Below, one piece after another: positions 6,414-7,633 of a stretch of 7,633 bases of DNA (the stretch's first letter is position 1; each line of letters begins with the position of its first letter). A program made the position numbers and the translations under genes. The DNA is taken from NCBI GenBank assembly GCA_013694845.1, contig JACDBQ010000681.1, positions 1-7,633 on the forward strand, given 5' to 3'. This stretch comes from Acidobacteriota bacterium (GTDB taxonomy: Bacteria; Acidobacteriota; Vicinamibacteria; Vicinamibacterales; 2-12-FULL-66-21). Under the pieces are notes generated by a model. It did no database searches and had not been told where the DNA came from. It saw only the letters and a program-made list of their open reading frames with translations.

Positions 6414-7355
6414 ATGGCTGATCTGGTGCTGAAAACCGCGCTCGCGACCTACGGTCACACCGCGGCCTTGAAGGACCGAACGGTCGAGCCTTCCACGTTC
6501 ACGTTCGCTTTCGAAGAGGTCCCCAAGATCATCCACGCCTTCCGGCGGATGGTGCGCGGTCTCGAGTTCGACGTCTCCGAGATGGCGATCACGACCTACA
6601 TCTGCGCCCGCGCGCACGGCGCGGCGTTCACCGCGATCCCCGTCTTCCCGATGCGGGCCTTCCATGACGGCGCGATCACCTACAACACCCGGACCGGCGT
6701 GAACTCGCCGAAAGACCTGGAAGGGAAGCGCGTTGGCGTCAACCGTGGCTATACCGTCACCACCGGACTCTGGGCCCGCAGCATCCTGCAGCACGAACAT
6801 GGGGTCGACTTGACGAAGATCACGTGGCTGCTCTCCGGCGACGAGCATGTGGCCGCCTATCGGCCGCCGGCCAACGTCGTGCCGGCGGCTCCCGGCCAGA
6901 CGCTCGAACAGATGCTCGCGGCCGGCGAGATCGCGGCCGCCATCAGCGTGCCGGTCGATTCGCCCGACGTGAAACCGCTGATACCGGACGCGCTCGAGAT
7001 AGGCCTCGCTCGCCTGCGTAACGGCGGGCTCTACCCGATCAATCACACCGTCGTGGTCAGGGACGACATTCTCGCCGCGAACCCGGGGCTCGCTCGCGAG
7101 CTCTTCTCGGTTTTTGCCGAGGCCAAACGCCGCTACGTCGAACGGCTGCGCGCCGACATTGAATCCCCGTCGGCGGCCAACGAGGTGTTTCGACGGGTGC
7201 TCGACATGACCGGGGACCCGTTGCCGTACGGGGTCGAGCCAAACCGCCGCGTGATGGAGGCGGTCATCCAGTACAGCCTCGAACAGGGGATCATCACCGA
7301 GCCCGTCACGGTCGACGAGTTGTTCGCCACTGGCACGCACGATCTGGCCGGCTGA
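6414..7355 (+). CDS. 4,5-dihydroxyphthalate decarboxylase-like (Pht5 family) protein, periplasmic-binding-protein-like fold
   Basis: This 313-residue protein matches the family typified by Pht5, which decarboxylates 4,5-dihydroxyphthalate to protocatechuate in phthalate breakdown. The family has the type II periplasmic-binding-protein fold and is often mislabelled as an ABC-transporter substrate-binding protein. Landmarks are a first strand and loop VLKTALATYGHTAALKDRTV (5-24), the segment FDVSEMAITTYICA (52-65), FPMRAFHDGAITYNT (78-92), PKDLEGKRVGV (99-109), GLYPINHTVVVRDDI (205-219) and a C-terminal helix pair at PYGVEPNRRVMEAVIQYSLEQG in pieces (271-292). There is no signal peptide, so it should be cytosolic, which argues for an enzyme rather than a transporter receptor. 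It is a little shorter than the roughly 330 residues usual for the family. No ABC permease or ATPase gene lies nearby. It is divergent from the propeller gene and convergent with a hydrolase-like gene. Actual decarboxylase activity and substrate are unproven. Confidence 0.82.
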   Translation: MADLVLKTALATYGHTAALKDRTVEPSTFTFAFEEVPKIIHAFRRMVRGLEFDVSEMAITTYICARAHGAAFTAIPVFPMRAFHDGAITYNTRTGVNSPKDLEGKRVGVNRGYTVTTGLWARSILQHEHGVDLTKITWLLSGDEHVAAYRPPANVVPAAPGQTLEQMLAAGEIAAAISVPVDSPDVKPLIPDALEIGLARLRNGGLYPINHTVVVRDDILAANPGLARELFSVFAEAKRRYVERLRADIESPSAANEVFRRVLDMTGDPLPYGVEPNRRVMEAVIQYSLEQGIITEPVTVDELFATGTHDLAG

Positions 7356-7384
7356 TGCGGTCCGGGACAGTGGCGGCGTTCCCC

Positions 7385-7633
7385 TCATCGGTTGTGCTGG
7401 GCCAGGAACGCCAGCATTCGGGCCGGCGCGGTGTCCGCGGTCTGACCGTCCACCGGGACATCCCAGTACTCCGACCCGCGCAGGCACTCGGCGAGATACC
7501 GCGCCGCCGACGTTCCATGCGAGTGATCGTTCCCTGGAACGATCAGGGCCGGCAGGTTCAGTCTCAGCAGATCCTCCGGCTCGGCGCCCGGAGCCGTGTC
7601 GCGATCGATCAGCGTGCGGCCCATGGACGTGAC
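7385..7633 (-). CDS. Alpha/beta-hydrolase-like protein, C-terminal fragment (gene runs off the window)
   Basis: The - strand frame is open from the right edge (7633) to TGA at 7387-7385, giving the last 82 residues of a longer protein. An internal Met at 7624 is not the likely start, because the frame continues upstream of it and a complete hydrolase would be about 250 or more residues. The segment LLRLNLPALIVPGNDHSHG, followed by SAARYLAECL, matches the strand-turn-helix near the end of alpha/beta hydrolases. There the Asp of GND is commonly the catalytic acid, and the helix packs beside it. The usual late catalytic His in a GH motif is not visible in the last 45 residues (DVPVDGQTADTAPARMLAFLAQ). 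The protein may therefore use the His of the DHSH stretch or be a divergent, inactive member. It converges on the Pht5-like gene with 29 bp between. Confidence 0.65.
   Translation of the reverse strand, partial: VTSMGRTLIDRDTAPGAEPEDLLRLNLPALIVPGNDHSHGTSAARYLAECLRGSEYWDVPVDGQTADTAPARMLAFLAQHNR

Noticed and set aside
6183..7487. Long - strand open frame of 434 codons opposite the Pht5-like gene
   Set aside because: It covers three real genes and a control region and has low-complexity, Arg/Asp/Gly-rich composition without a domain.

Overview
The window is gene-dense, GC-rich bacterial DNA with seven genes and almost no spacer. Several features suggest a high-GC soil or sediment bacterium. These are frequent GTG starts, exclusive use of TGA stops, a COG4299 acyltransferase, a FadR-type GntR regulator, a long NHL-like propeller protein and a phthalate-decarboxylase-like protein. 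Acidobacteriota (Vicinamibacterales-like) is my best guess, with Betaproteobacteria as the alternative. Nothing here fixes the taxon.

Left block, + strand (11-3076): three overlapping genes that look like one transcription unit. A multi-pass heparan-alpha-glucosaminide N-acetyltransferase-like (COG4299/DUF5009) membrane protein overlaps an MFS permease by 4 nt (GTGA). The permease overlaps the nucleotidase gene surE by 26 nt. Translational coupling is likely. A shared pathway is not obvious.

Middle block, - strand (6268 down to 3104): a secreted protein made of NHL-like beta-propeller blades, followed 99 bp later by a GntR/FadR-family regulator that converges on surE. The propeller frame is open from 6268 to 4019 (750 codons, about 12 blades) except for one in-frame TGA at 4945-4943, inside blade 7. 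Two perfect 19-nt inverted repeats (8-bp stems, 3-nt loops) lie back to back directly 3' of this TGA. This is the most unusual feature of the window. It could be a nonsense mutation, a sequencing error, a termination-reinitiation gene split, or programmed readthrough.

Right block (6414-7633): a + strand gene for a cytoplasmic protein with the periplasmic-binding-protein-like fold of the 4,5-dihydroxyphthalate decarboxylase (Pht5) family. It is divergent from the propeller gene across a 145-bp intergenic region with one plausible promoter. It converges on a gene on the - strand, cut by the window edge, that encodes the C-terminus of an alpha/beta-hydrolase-like protein. The GntR regulator, Pht5-like protein and hydrolase-like protein would suit a small aromatic or organic-acid catabolic locus, but that link is inference.

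I see no RNA genes, CRISPR arrays, insertion sequences or phage genes. No strong intrinsic terminator is visible in either convergent junction.
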